DNA of 64,000 nucleotides from Lineus longissimus. Its lineage: Eukaryota > Nemertea > Pilidiophora > Heteronemertea > Lineidae. Where the stretch lies: positions 1,738,501-1,802,500 of the forward strand of contig NC_088315.1 of NCBI RefSeq assembly GCF_910592395.1, read 5' to 3'. Below are positions 36,652 through 49,700 of this stretch, in pieces. Position numbers and translations under genes: made by a program. The first letter of the stretch is position 1, and each line of letters begins with the position of its first letter. The notes beneath the pieces are model-generated. The model did not search any database. It was not told where the DNA came from and saw only the letters and a list, made by a program, of their open reading frames with translations.

Positions 36652-37706
36652 TATCACGTTTGTACTTCCTCTCATGGTAGTTTATTGCCAACTACGGACT
36701 CTGTCGCAAGTTAAAAGTAACCGAAATCTCTGGCAAGCAACGATTGGGCAATCAAAGCGGGTTAATTTTGGTGAATTAGCCACGTGGCCTAGCGCAACTC
36801 TTGCAAATACCCGACAGAATCAGGAATATACGACCTCGAGCAACCTGGTGTTGGTAACCATCTACTGCTACAACTCTCAGTGTCAAAAAGTAACATCCCT
36901 GGCCGCAGGCAGCATTAGCGCTACACCACATTATATACCATCGCGGCGGCTTTGCGTTTCAGATACAAATCCGGTCCACCCCAACCTTCCATGGGCGTTT
37001 TGACCCCATATACTTAAGAAACGTGCCACAGTGGTGTGCCACACAGCAAATTGATGTTACGTCTGCACAGTACTTGTGATATACATGTATACCGGTACGA
37101 CATATTTTCATATGAACTCTGTGATACTACTTTTCTATGGTTTGGTTTAATGTAAATGACATTACTTGATCGTGAAATATGCTGTTGAATACGTGTTCTT
37201 CTGGATCTCAATTTGTATGTTACTTTGACAAGTTATGTCGAGAAAGGAACATTAAAGTTGTGAGCAATATAAGAGGACGAAACACCAAATAGTATTTGGA
37301 AAAAGCAATTAGGTACATCTCCTCTAACGTTCTGCAGGGTATGATTAGCTATCAGTAATGAGGGTATCCGACATGTATCTGCCGGTTGCCATGCTTGTGT
37401 CTTGTACAGAAAAACGGGCGGTCTTTGCGTCGGTCATTCACTCATGTTGAAATATGAATAAATCATTTTAACCAGTAATTACTCCAGTGTATAGTGCTAT
37501 GATGGGTTGCTGTTCTGGATATCAACTATAGGTCTCCCTGGGATACATTGTTGCCTTATTGTCCTGTTGATCGTGTTAAAGTCGCCTGCAGCACGTCCTT
37601 CTCTCACATTCAGCAGTCCTGCTTTCCTTGTATCATATTCAGTCGTTCCTTTAACTCTATGGCGTTAAGCAGTCCTGCTTTCCCTCTCAGCATCATGCAC
37701 AGTAGC
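36652..37706. other. Intergenic between convergent transporter and phosphatase genes
   Basis: The region should contain both 3' UTRs, as the flanking genes converge. A CT-rich stretch at 37590-37780 faces the phosphatase stop. No further gene is supported. Confidence 0.5.
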
Positions 37707-39207
37707 TCATTTTCCCTTGTCATCTTGAGCAATCTTGTCAACACTGTCATCACAGGCACCTCTTTCCTTCTCAAAGTGATTTTCCTCCCAGAGACGTTCA
37801 TTGAGATCACAGAGCTGCTGTAAGAAGCCAGCATTGGGTGATATCTCCCGCTGATCCCTGACAGTCCTCACTGCATCCTGAGCAGTCATCTTACACTTCA
37901 ACATCAGGTAGGCCAGCACCAGCGTGGCCGACCTGCTCACACCTTGAACACAGTTTGCCATGACTTTGCCTGAAAAGAATTGAGGCGTCATTAGCACCAG
38001 GGATTATAACGAACAGTATGAACACGGAGGAGAACGTCCTGTTTTCTATAGTGTTCCCTTATCAATGAGGGAAACGGATAGAACGACTAATGAATAAATT
38101 ACAACGGCAACAATAGTTAACTTATAAATGATGATATAGTAAAACTGACTTAAGTGCTGTAGGGGATTAACTCTGCAGTACTTATACCGGAGTTGTAGGG
38201 GATAGTGAATCTACATCATCATACCAATCAATTCTAACGGGAAGGCAACTAGTTGTGCCCTTACCTTTCGACTTGATGGCATTATCTATGAAGTCAGCCG
38301 CTTCATCAAAATGTTCATTCAGTTTGAAGTTCAGCGTGTCCGTGGCTTCAATCCCCAGGAACTCCATGCCGAACTCCCGATAAAAGGCTTTACCAGTGTC
38401 AACCCAGAACTGGCCCTTTCCTTTTGCTGCGTTCAAGACATGGGTGACGCCGAGCCGCTTCAGGAGGTGACGACTTTTGGCAGCAGATCTGTGAATTTAT
38501 CAAACAAATAAAGAGCTTGATAACCACGATCATTGGTACAAATTGTCAGTTAGGGTGACTGTCTATAGATGGCTAACTTGCAGTTTATAGAAATCTTTCA
38601 TTGTTCGGGTTGTTTTTCTGATATGGATTTGAGCTGGATATAAATACCAACTTTATAATGGTGTAGGTGAAGGGGGTCATGTCTATATACAAAAGGAAAT
38701 ACACTAGTATGCTCCAATAACTACATTGACAAAGGGATACACTTTATAGGTCTATACATAGGCCTATAATTTCCCACAATATGATGTAAGCTTACATGAA
38801 CATTGTGAATATACACGAGTACCAGTACTATAATTTTATATACTTTAATCATGAAAGACAATTGCATACTCTGTTATTTCTCTATGGCAATCATGGATAA
38901 GTGGTGTCAGTTCAGCTGGAGTTTTGTTGGGCGAGTAGATCAACTACGTATTACCGACAGAGATAATAACAAATCCGTATCACGGGATCCATGTGCTATC
39001 TATCACCATTGAGTGAAGTTTCACCAAAACTTACGCTTCTCCAAGAAATATACTTGGATACACTTCATGATATGCCTCATTTGGAAGCATGGTGAATCCT
39101 CCGCTCGGTCCGGTGATGATCTCTTCAAGTTCCTCTACGGTGCATTGAGGTAACTCGTCAAGGTCTTTGCCCTGGTATCGCGGATGAGACCTCCAGTTAG
39201 TAGCCAT
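37707..39207 (-). CDS. VHR/DUSP3-like dual-specificity phosphatase with His-to-Asn in the active-site motif
   Basis: Three exons join in phase: 39207-39035, 38488-38265 and 37969-37707 (219 residues). The family removes phosphate from phosphotyrosine and phosphothreonine through a Cys-phosphate intermediate. Exon 1 starts MATNWRSH and reaches [11 protein letters not shown], the usual N-terminal strand. Exon 2 has GVTHVLNAA and the general-acid loop EATDTLNF, with its Asp present. Exon 3 carries the P-loop as [18 protein letters not shown]: nucleophile C139 and R145 are kept, but the His before the Cys is N138. [18 protein letters not shown] closes the domain, followed by an acidic and Lys-rich tail. 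The Asn lies well inside exon 3, so it is not a splice error. The enzyme could be active with altered Cys pKa, or be a phospho-binding protein. Confidence 0.85.
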
Positions 39208-39795
39208 TGCTTGATCATTCAGAACCAGAATGAAGAAAGTGAAAAAATACTTAGATATATACTACTTTTTCTATCGAAGCACGTGGAACTGCATAGGCCT
39301 ACTGCGAAGATAGAAGCAGCAAATGCTGGTAGATGCCTGATTACGTATATCCAGCACCAATCCCCCTGCACCAAAAAGAAATAATGAGCTGATAAGCTGA
39401 AAAGCTGATTAAGATGAATTGATATCCCATTCAAATAACCGCGCGTCTAGGTAATCCCAGGTTACCACAACCCGCCATTACGATCACTTCACTATAGAAT
39501 CGACCATGATTTCCACAGAAGTACAGGCTCCAGATAGGCCTTTACGATTATCGAGTAGCATTGAATACGACAAATAATGAATCCTGGTACATACCTGCTA
39601 CACAAGTCGAACAATTATCACACACATTGACGGGCTATCGTCACAACCGTTCCAGAAAGATGTTTCAGAAATCAGCGCATTGTTGATATACTGCACTGAT
39701 AGGCTGTTGATCTATATTAGGTGTGCTGGCGAGGAGTAAAATAAATGGCGGGAGAAGCAAATAGACAGTTATCCCGTTATCGAAGTTATAGGAGG

Positions 39796-39820
39796 TGTGT
39801 GTGTGGGGGGGGGGGGGGGT
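39796..39820 (+). repeat. GT and poly-G microsatellite
   Basis: A short (GT)n run passes into about 14 consecutive G. Such runs are error-prone in sequencing, and the exact length is uncertain. Confidence 0.8.
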
Positions 39821-40729
39821 ATTGCTGCGCATGCTTGCATTGGGAACCTGACCAAATTACCATAACCTACTAATTTGTTGGCCTATTCTGGGCCAATGAG
39901 AAAGAATGGAGTCGGGACATGCCATACTCAAGACAGCAGCAGACCATCCAATCTCGTTCTGACGTCCCTGAAACGGTCCAATTCGTATTCAGATCATGTG
40001 GGAGGGCGTGATTAATGTTCGGCCATCTGTGCGTCTCAGATAGGAAATAAGCGCTTGTTGCATTGCGGAACCATTCCTTTGATAACATTGGGTGTAACGA
40101 TATTGCAGCCTTTCTTGGACATTGTAGGAATGATGTGAAATTCGCAATCCTCTCCCGCGATTGAAAAAAATAACTAGAGGACGTCTTCATTTGATGCATA
40201 TTCAAGCGGTCAAAACTGAGAATGCAATTAAACTTCTTTTTGTCGCCTGAAGACGTCTTCATTTGAGTTTAGATGTAATGATTGCCACATTATCCAATCT
40301 TCGCACCCGAATTGTTCGCGTCCGATTCAGATCACGAGCCTCCTGAATGTCCATCTTGGGATAATGACCTCCGGTACGAATCAGCTTGGCTGGAGCAGGA
40401 AACGGACGATCACTGCATTGCAACAAGTCAGATTGATTGATTGATGTGTTAAGCTGGAAAACATTACTTGAAAGCTTCTGCAGCGTCCATTGATGTCGAC
40501 GTACTGAGTGTGTGTCATTTCAAAAAGCAACCTTTCCCTTCATGATAAAAAATCTAAGATTAGAATACTCTGTCGTCGATATTTAGCCTCCTGATGCGCG
40601 TCTGTTGCATAAAGGCCCATTATACAAACGATAGGCCATATACTGGTGCCCCTCAACTGGCTAAGTAAGGTGTCTAAACCCCTACGTGCCCTGGGTGAGG
40701 ACACCTTCAAATATTCGCTGGTCCAACTG

Positions 40730-40850
40730 TAATGCCGCTCTGCTACCATGTAACGCTGCTCTGCTACCATGTTTAATACGCCGCGTGCTCTGCTACCATG
40801 TTTAATACGCCGCGTGCTCTGCTACCATGTAACGCCGCGCGCTGGATACG
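40730..40850 (+). repeat. Minisatellite, about 28-bp unit
   Basis: The unit CTCTGCTACCATGT occurs four times between 40737 and 40830. It is followed alternately by AACGC or by TTAATACGCCGCGTG. Two central units are near-identical 28-mers, and the flanking ones are shortened. Confidence 0.8.
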
Positions 40851-41980
40851 GGATGTTGGTTCTAATAAAGTGGGATAAAACCATCAGCCGAATCCCAGTT
40901 TAACGTTAGGTTTGCCCCTCCAGAGGCTGTAAATCTTGACCTGCCAGTTTATAAGAATATGAAATATCAAACCACATGTCTGATCCCAAAATGTTTGTTG
41001 AAAGGCCTGCACTATTAAGTCAAAATATATAATTATACCGTGTTTCTGGACACTGTAACGTCCAATAAAAATCACAAATCCTCGTGACCGGTAACCTAAA
41101 GTGACCTAAATGAAGAACTCACTGACAATACCAACTGCCTCTCGACAGCTCCACACACCCTACCAAAGTGGCCGCACAATGACCTAAACGTACTGGTTGC
41201 ATCACATACACTTTTATCACCAGAAATCCCCGAAGTAGAAAGTGATTGGTGTCTATCATGAATAATGTTTGCATCCAATCATATTATCCAAGCAAAATAT
41301 TCAAATGCACCAATCAGCTAAATTGATATCATTCACAATCCCCTCAATATCCTAATGCGAGCAGACGATATATTGATTCACTCTCAACAATGGCCGCCGT
41401 GTTGATAACATCGGTCACGAAAGATGGCCGCCGCTTGATCATATGTTTGGGATGATGGAGGAATGGTTGATTGGGCTACAAGGAAATAGTCTGAGGCAGG
41501 AATATAATCAGGCTAACAGCAGTAGCATTGCGTTCGTGCAGGAAAGTGCAGATACGAGACAATCAAAATCCTCCCCACCCCATTTTCTGACTGACGAGTT
41601 TGACGGCTACCCGGTCATTGCTATACAAATGATACAGCAGTTGCCTTCGATATCCCTCCACCAGACCTCTAATTCAAAGGATTCCAACTGAAATGACGAA
41701 CTGTTGGCTTTTTGACCATGACAGCTAACAACCCAACAAACAGGACCAACCCGTGCAGCTCAGTCATGGCGAATTCGTATGTTAGGCTCACGCGAAGTTG
41801 AGCTGCAATTGACACCACTTCCTTCCAAATTGATCCACTGTCATCCCAATTTCTCGGCTGACTTCTCCGATGTGACGCCTGTGACCATGAGAGCCGCTGT
41901 CCGTGAGCCCATGGGTCCCATTGACCTTTGCCTTGATAGAAATTTCCATTATGATATTCTCCAGGTTTGTGGTTTGTCGA

Positions 41981-42220
41981 ATGGAAAAAGTCATCCAAGA
42001 TGATGGCCTGTCACAGATAATAGAAGCGTTACTTATGGACCTTACTGATGACCAAGAAGCCGAAATGGAACGACAAGTGGCTTCCGTATACCGGGAACAT
42101 GCTACAAATGATTTTATGTATCGACGCTTGCTGATGGTCGTTGAAGTTTTATGCGATGATTTACGCTCAGAGGGACACCAGCAAACTTCAGACGATAGAC
42201 GTGTTTACTCTGTGGTTTAA
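41981..42220 (+). CDS. Unassigned open frame, possible exon
   Basis: The frame from ATG 41981 encodes about 79 residues, rich in acidic and hydrophobic positions spaced as in helices (IIEALLMDLTDDQEAEMERQ). A possible acceptor AG lies just upstream at about 41965. I do not recognise it, and the 3' end runs into a tRNA-like repeat, which counts against a complete gene. It could be an exon of an unlocated gene or chance. Confidence 0.2.
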   Translation: MEKVIQDDGLSQIIEALLMDLTDDQEAEMERQVASVYREHATNDFMYRRLLMVVEVLCDDLRSEGHQQTSDDRRVYSVV

Positions 42221-42267
42221 CACTTTCGATCTGATGGTCACGGGTTCGACTCCCCGCGTATCCACAA
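42195..42267 (+). repeat. tRNA-derived repeat head
   Basis: A perfect B box (GGTTCGACTCC at 42243-42253) lies in a T-arm-like context after TGTGGTTTAACACTTTCGAT. The 5' acceptor strand is missing. A TTA/TCA-rich tail follows at 42300-42370. This is typical of a SINE fragment. Confidence 0.5.
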
Positions 42268-43017
42268 CATTTGTTTTCTCTTCATTTACTTTTTTATTCA
42301 TTCATTTACAAATACATGTAGTATTATCAGTATTATTATCATCATTATTATCAATATCATTTTTTTCTTAAAAACCCCTGAACCCGAACTTTACAAACTC
42401 AAGTTCACACTGATTTCAGACTGCAACGAAGATCTCACCAAAACTGAATGTAACTGTATAATTTCCTAGACATGTCCAAATCCACCTCACATCTCCACCC
42501 TAATCTCCACCCTAACATAAAAAACCTTATTGATATCGTGTCTGGCTGCTGAGTCCACTGGATCCCCTCCAACACAAACTCGCCTCGCAAGATCCATACC
42601 ATCGTCGTGTCAGAAGTGCGACCTGCAACAGTGATGACGAATTTAATACGACATAAAAAGAAGCAGGCGCAGCAGGCCGCAGCTCCACATCCCTGCTCTC
42701 GAATACTGCTGACGTCTAGACCTCAGCAGACACCATCCATTCCTGATCCGCCCCTCCCAAACAGAGCTAATTAACAGCAGACGACCACAAAATTGGTTGA
42801 TATTCTCCAGATATCCCATTATCTGTTTTTATGTCCGCGTTCTCTTGACTGATCACCGATGATCAGTCTATCGCCATCAATAACCATTGATCAGAGAATA
42901 ATTAGATTCGTATGGAGATTATTGCCAGGAAGGATATCGTTGTTGGTAATTAGTGGCTGCAGTCTGCGATGACAGATCACTGAGCATGTGGAAGTTTCCT
43001 TTTCTACCGAGTGCATT

Positions 43018-43107
43018 TCCCCACCAAGGGTCTTTGTGGCTGAGGAAGGTTTCCTGCCCCGTCATACATCTACCCACCAAGGGTCTTCGTGGCTGAGGAA
43101 GGTTTTC
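43018..43107 (-). repeat. Two-copy direct repeat, 55-bp period
   Basis: CCACCAAGGGTCTTTGTGGC plus GAGGAAGGTTT occurs at about 43020 and again at about 43075 with one or two changes. It looks like a simple tandem duplication. Confidence 0.7.
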
Positions 43108-44897
43108 TCGTGACCAGCTGCGAAGGGCATTTCTGTGGCTTCTCATGGACACACATGATGTCTCACTTCTTCCACGTGACTTTACTGTGTTGGCATTGTC
43201 TTCTCAATGAACTGTCTTTATTTCATTGAAGCCTTCACCGCAATGTGACTGAAACCACCTCCAATCGTCGCCATTTCTCGTAATGATTTCCAGCACGGCG
43301 CCAAGGGAAATTGACATTGGGTAATGACAGGATGACGTGGAGGAAACGAATGTTGAAATTTAACTTTCAGTTGAGGAATTGATGTGTCACGTATTGTAGA
43401 CTTGTGGCGGCTGGTTGCTTTAGTATGGTGGTAGTAGACACGATATGAACATGATAACATTTCTTGAAGATACCGCTGCCGTCTGGAAATTTTCTTCGTC
43501 TACACAGCATCGTATTCGGTCAGAGAACTGCTTCCTCTCAAACTACATAATCATTTCTCCTTATGAGTAGGTATTCAGTCCTAATTGGTCATAGTCTTTT
43601 ACAAATGGCAGTTGCCTTTTGCGCTCTGTAAAATCAAGCAGGGCATCTTATGACGTCACTCCCACGTCGCCAGTTTTATCTAACATCCACTTCACAACTT
43701 GCCGTTTCCTTAATGCACTTATCGTCTAAAAATACCGGTACATCACAGCTTAAAGCCGCTTTGAGCTTCTGATCGATCTTAAGGGAAATAAAACCTTTTA
43801 TCTGCTGCTGGACGTGTCTCCTCAGGCCCAGGGGAATTGAACGACCAAGTTCATTTTAAAGGTCACGCCATTTTGCATCCATTTTTTTCTCTGGCTTTAA
43901 ACTGAGTTTGGCTTCATAGTTTTAGCGAAAAATGTTCTTAAATGCCTGTACCTGATAGAAGACCCCAAGCGCTATACCTACCTTCCTTTTTCGGGTGGTC
44001 GATGGTAAGAGTGCAATCTGTTTTTATCAACGCTCAGTCAAGACAGTGTCATTAACAGCTTTTACTAACCAACGCCTTCTTCCGCGAGTATCATCAGAGC
44101 TATCAATACTATTGAGCTGGACGGTTGTAAGCTGCTTTGTGCGTTGGAGTCGCGGGATAAAGTAGCGAAATAGCGCACAAAATCCTCTTTTGACGATTTA
44201 TCTTCTTTTTTATCTGAGATTTCAGATTATTACTTGATTTTCTCTAAGATACCAGTCTATCGATCTGGTTACACCGTCCTGTGAACGCTAATGCCAAGTG
44301 TTTAAGCAAGGACATTTTGTATATAGGTCCGTGGTTTAAAGTTATAAAATCGTTTTCGGCGAAATGATATGTACAATAATTAGTCCTCGTGCTAGGTGGT
44401 TTGGTCAACGACAGTTATCATTCATGCGGCATTGACTGCATGAACAGTACCTGAGGTATCACAGTGAAATGACTTGATTTGATTCAAATCGCCGCAGGTC
44501 TGAGACTCTCAACGAATGCGGGTAAGGAGTTTATCAACTACTAGCTGGTTTGTTTTATCACTTAGAAAGATAAATGGAGAAATTCAACTCTCAAGAATGC
44601 AAAACTTTTTCAGCATCATACGTTCTAAAGAAGAGTTTACGAGCATGAAAAGAGTAAATTTTCCTCCTCAAGATCAGCACGTAGCACACACACTGCAGCC
44701 TCATCCCTGTACACTAATATCTGTAATATTTACCACCGTGATCGAACGATTAAGATACTCCTCACGACATGGTCATTAACCGGGGGGAGCCGAGTTTGCT
44801 TTCCTCTTCATATTTCATAACCTCAATTTGTATTATTGAAGATGGTGACAGCTCACGCATTACCACCTCTGGAACATGAAACCGTCATTGTGTACAC

Positions 44898-44985
44898 TTG
44901 AGTGTCAGATGGCGAGTAAAAGACTTCCTACACAGGATACGTCCCAATCGTGAAAGGTCAAAGGTTCGAGCCCCATTGGCAACAT
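44898..44985 (+). repeat. tRNA-derived repeat head
   Basis: AAAGGTTCGAGCCCC (B box at 44963-44973) follows a weak A-box-like TGGCGAGTAAAAGACTT about 50 bases upstream. The stems do not pair as in a working tRNA. Confidence 0.4.
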
Positions 44986-46667
44986 TGTAAAGAGTCTCAT
45001 AAGCCAAAATCTGGATGGTTGATCATGTCCCTTCATCTCAAGATCTCTTAATCTATTAGACACGCCAAGGTGTTCGATTACCATGACTGCTATTAAGGTA
45101 TATTCTATTCCGGCGTGCGCGACAGTCAATGACAAAATCGATTAGGATTTAGCGCATCTTTCAAGAAAGGTGTGTTTACATTCTTAGAAAAAAATCCATC
45201 ATACCATATCTAGGTGCTAGAAGCGCGCTGATGTACTCGTCACATAGACCAATGGTCGATATACCTGTTCAGGTGTGTGCGTCTTATATCGTACTGGTCG
45301 ATATATCCTGTAGGCTAACCGTAAGTTTTCCTTTCTTGAACCTACCCACTGATCAGCAAATTTATGGAACAGACGATCTTTCACCGATGAGAATCCTAAC
45401 CCAAAGTTGGAAGAATAATGCTACCTTATTGTCATTAAGATGGCTATTTTGTATTTCACCTGCTCTTATAGGCCATGGTACTACAGTGGAAAGTTGGGAC
45501 CTGATGAATTTGTAAAAAAAAGGAATGTCTGATGGTTGGAATAATCTCATTAGAGCTTAAGAAATTGTGCATCAGCTTCTCCCATGCTAACTCTAAGATG
45601 TTCCCGTTAGTAATCAGCATGTTGCTATCATGCGATGGTTTCAGCATAACCAATCAGTAACACCTTAGTAATTGCGTCGTGCTGAGAGGAAAGAAACCCC
45701 TGTTGTGCAATGGAATTTTATGGTTTTCGTGTCGAAACAACTGTTCTATTATCATCCATTATCACAATAAGGCTGACCAGAGACTAACGATTTTTTGTAG
45801 GATATGGTAGATGAACAGGCGTTCGAAGGAGGCAAGAGAGATGTGACGAACACTCGTTGTATTTCTCTTGATGGGAAGGCATGTGTTCATAAGGAAAATT
45901 TGACAAAGCGAGAATTGTTCATGCAGTAAGCTAAAACAGCTGCTCGCCGCATCACAAGCACAGGCAGCTAATGTCCCATCATTGTCATCATCATTTCCAG
46001 TAGCGAGTTCCAAATGTTCTGTTATCTCTCTGCTCCTGGTGCAGTTTTTTTCTCGATAACCTAAATATATTCATTTACGATTTGGCGTGCATGTAGTCTT
46101 GACAACATGATTTGCTCATCTCGTAAATTAATTGATTCTCGCGTTTGTTATCAACATCCAAATGGCAGTTCATGTTGATTTAGCACTTGTTTAGTATTTT
46201 TAATCGCGATGTGTTTATATCAGGTAGGATTCAAAATACCGGCAACACACGTATCTTTATAATTAGCGTGTGCGTTACAGAACCGAAATTGACGAGAACC
46301 AAAAATCTCCAAGTCTACTTTGATTTCACGCTTGTTTCGCTCACTGAGAAACTTCTTTCCTGATAGCTAGATTTTTAAGGACTGTGTGATCTTGCTGAGA
46401 TCAAGGATCAGCGATATTAGTATCCAGGAGAATTACTTCCAGTCATTTCCATATACATTGCGAGGGTAATACCCGAGGGTAATACCAAGAAGAGCTTATG
46501 GTTTGACCTAGCCGTGAGGTAATTCCGGTGGTTACACCTCCAAACCTCTAGCCCACATCCGTTGCCCTTTGACAGCTTGAAGCCAGACCAACTCTGATAA
46601 CACGGAAGCGGAAATTTTCAAGTAAAGATCGCAGTTCGACCACAGACCGCTGTGCATTCCATTAGCT

Positions 46668-46742
46668 CCCATGGCCAGTGGGGGATGGAGCAGCGTACCG
46701 ACTAATCTTTACACCCGATGGGTTCAAGTCGCTTACCCTGAC
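46668..46742 (+). repeat. tRNA-derived repeat head
   Basis: TGGCCAGTGGGGGATGGAGC resembles an A box and D-arm. GATGGGTTCAAGTCGC at 46717-46732 resembles a B box. It is a decayed SINE head. Confidence 0.4.
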
Positions 46743-49700
46743 AAGTCTTACCAAAAAATGATAACTCTGTAAATGCGGGAAGAAACAGGAGCATGCAGTG
46801 ACAAAACAACCTTTCCGTGACAAATCCAGATCAAAGCTTCCCTGGAGAGTCTACATCGCTTGCCATTTGACGCTTCAACGGTACATGTAGGTAACGGGAG
46901 TATGACCAGCAGCCACCCCAGTGTCGTGGAGTACACTTCTAATGGGTTATTTCAAATGTATTATCACGCTGTTATCCATTTCACTCTCTCTCTATATCAC
47001 AGAGTTCATCAGATCCGAATCCGTACTTTGTGGGTGTCAGAACACACTGTGATCATCCGTCTGCATCATCACCAAACGCGCCATATGGAAAGATGGTTTT
47101 CTTCTTACATTTACCTTCACAAACAAAGAGCATTAAGAGAAGCAACGGTGAAAGTATGTCACGTAATGCTACAAGCCCACGATCACCACGATGAAGACGA
47201 ATGAATAATCTTTGTCACGGCGCTCTCCACACCCATGAAGACATTGACCACACCTAAAGCGTATTTCGACCTCATCAATAAAGGAGTCAGGTCTCGAGAA
47301 TCATTATGCTTCCCCCTAAACACTTCAATCTTCTCAATCATATCAACTATCAAGTCTGGCAAAGGGAAAACATTGGAGTTACCGATACAATGTACCACAA
47401 ATATTACTTTGCCAACATAGCTGTATTGATCGGAGTCTCGGATTGTTGTTATTCCTGGCTGGATCGATGGAGTTCGTCGAGTAAATGTCATCTGAGATGC
47501 CTGCTGGCTCTGGAACTCTTGATTAACCTTCATACCCAAGAGGACAAACCTCGAGTTCAAACGTGCTGGGCCTGGCAAGAAATGGACAGGAATTGAAGCC
47601 AATTCTCATCAGATGGCTTGCTGATCATGTCACACCTTTGTTTTGGATATCGCCCAAGGGGGGCAAGGACAGATGCATAACTCAAAGGTTAAAGCAACAC
47701 GGGTGATAGCGATATGTACAACAGGTTGATCGGTTCCCATTGTGTCATCACCATCTGACATTTCAGTTGAACGTTCCTACCGTATCATCACAATTGCTCG
47801 ATGCTTAAAAAATCCGAAACAATTGTGACTTTTTCCTTAGAAATGCACGGGGTATATTACATCAAAGAGTAGCATCAGTTGATACATCACGTGCATTGCT
47901 ATGACCATCATTGGAAATTTATAAATGGAGGACATTTTCCGATCAGGTATCAAAGCAGTGAATTAAGAGATGGTCTAGACGACGAGTTAAATCGTTGGTT
48001 CAGTGGAATGAGCAGTCTCTGAAAGTCTCTGGCCCTATAGGTTAGGATGCCGGATGTTAAAGCAGAGAAATAGAAAAAGAATGAATTCCCTACCAAAACG
48101 AACCCACTCCACAACGAAAAATGACGACACTGAGCCATAGTAATAAACACACCCTCCAATGTTATGCATTATTAATTTAGTCCATTTAAAAGACCCTGAC
48201 ATGACAGTTTTATATTGTTTTATCACTAACTAACGGTTCATTTGAGACCAATCGCATGTTCAAGCACATTTTGATTTTCGACACCATTCCTCGTAGTGAA
48301 TACCAAGCAGATGGGTTTGAAGCACCCGTGTACATCAGCAATCGTTAAGGATCACGAGTGGGACCATATATCTTATGATTTGCTATTCCAAAACATCGCT
48401 TGCACATTTACACATGGAACGATGGAGCCACAGACCAACAAACAGATGAGACTCTGTGTCCCAACTGTAATCAACTTGCCCACATAACCAGCGTAAACAC
48501 ATGGAAGCAACCAATAACCGAGTGTGGAGGGTCCTTTGGGAGTAATAGTTATTAGATTGCAGCCAATAAATAATAGAAATGGGATACCTCGTAGGCGAGA
48601 AGCCATTTTGATGAAGAGCAGGCGATACTCTGGTATTTGCAGGCCATCCCGTTATCATATTCTATTATTTGCTCAGGCACCCACGCAGATGGCTTAAGGG
48701 TGATAAGGTCCGTGGCTGGACAAATCATTCTTGTGACTTTAAATGGTGACGAAGCACGATTGTAAATTCCTCTTCATTGTAACTAGTGTCCCCAACCTGA
48801 CGGAGACCAGCTGAGTTCTGGCCGAATAGTAGGGCCTCCCCCAGGCCAGTGTCCTCAACATCCCGAGACCACCGAGGTCAATATTGCCGTAGAGATCCAA
48901 TCAGCTTAGATCAATCTGGTTCCAATCTCTCACTATCGCATGAGGAGCTGTCATGTCGGCTCTGACGAGGAACACGCCGTAGTGGATCGGGTTGGCAAAA
49001 TGTATCTTGTTATACGAATGTAATCCCAATAGGTTCACAATTGGAGGTGATTGACGTCACTAGCCGTCAATTTTACCAATGTAATGCTTCGATTAAACCT
49101 TATATTTATCTAAAGTCTTGAATAATTTTGATATTGTTAGAGTTTGTAATGGATAAATTCATCAATCGTTGTCATTATGTGATCATGTTGGATAGAGCTT
49201 CTAAAAATGGAAACGATTGTCTCAAGTGAACGTGAACTGATGACGGTCGTGTATAACTTTTTGATTTCTCCAATATATTTCTTACTTGATGAAATGCTTT
49301 TGTCGAGTATAATCCAATATGATGACTCAACTAGTGGATTTCTGTACTTTTTCTAAAATCTCTCAAGTTGGCAGTAAGATTAAATGACATTTTGTTATAA
49401 AATATCAAATGCTATTCTTGGCCTCTGCGATGACTCAACATCTGGGATTTGGTTTTTGCTAGGAACAAGTAAGATTGGTTGACATTCAGTGGTCCCTTCC
49501 CCTTCAAAGCAGAATGTAGCAGTATTTGATATAACACATGAAACGATACGGGTTTGTAGTTGCGGATACGTCTGACATAAAGCTACTAATCACCGTTTGA
49601 TTGTTGACATTAAGCATTTCGTTTTTTCATCATGGTCTATTAGGAGTATTCTACATTTATCATTTTGAACATTGCCTGTGGCGGAATAAGTTCTTTTATG

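Noticed and set aside
39870-40262. Minus-strand 130-codon frame as a gene
   Set aside because: Short, no domain, and part of it is a small direct repeat (GACGTCTTCATTTGA at about 40183 and 40250).
47183-47602. Minus-strand 139-codon frame as a gene
   Set aside because: No recognisable family or start context, and a plus-strand frame of similar length overlaps it.
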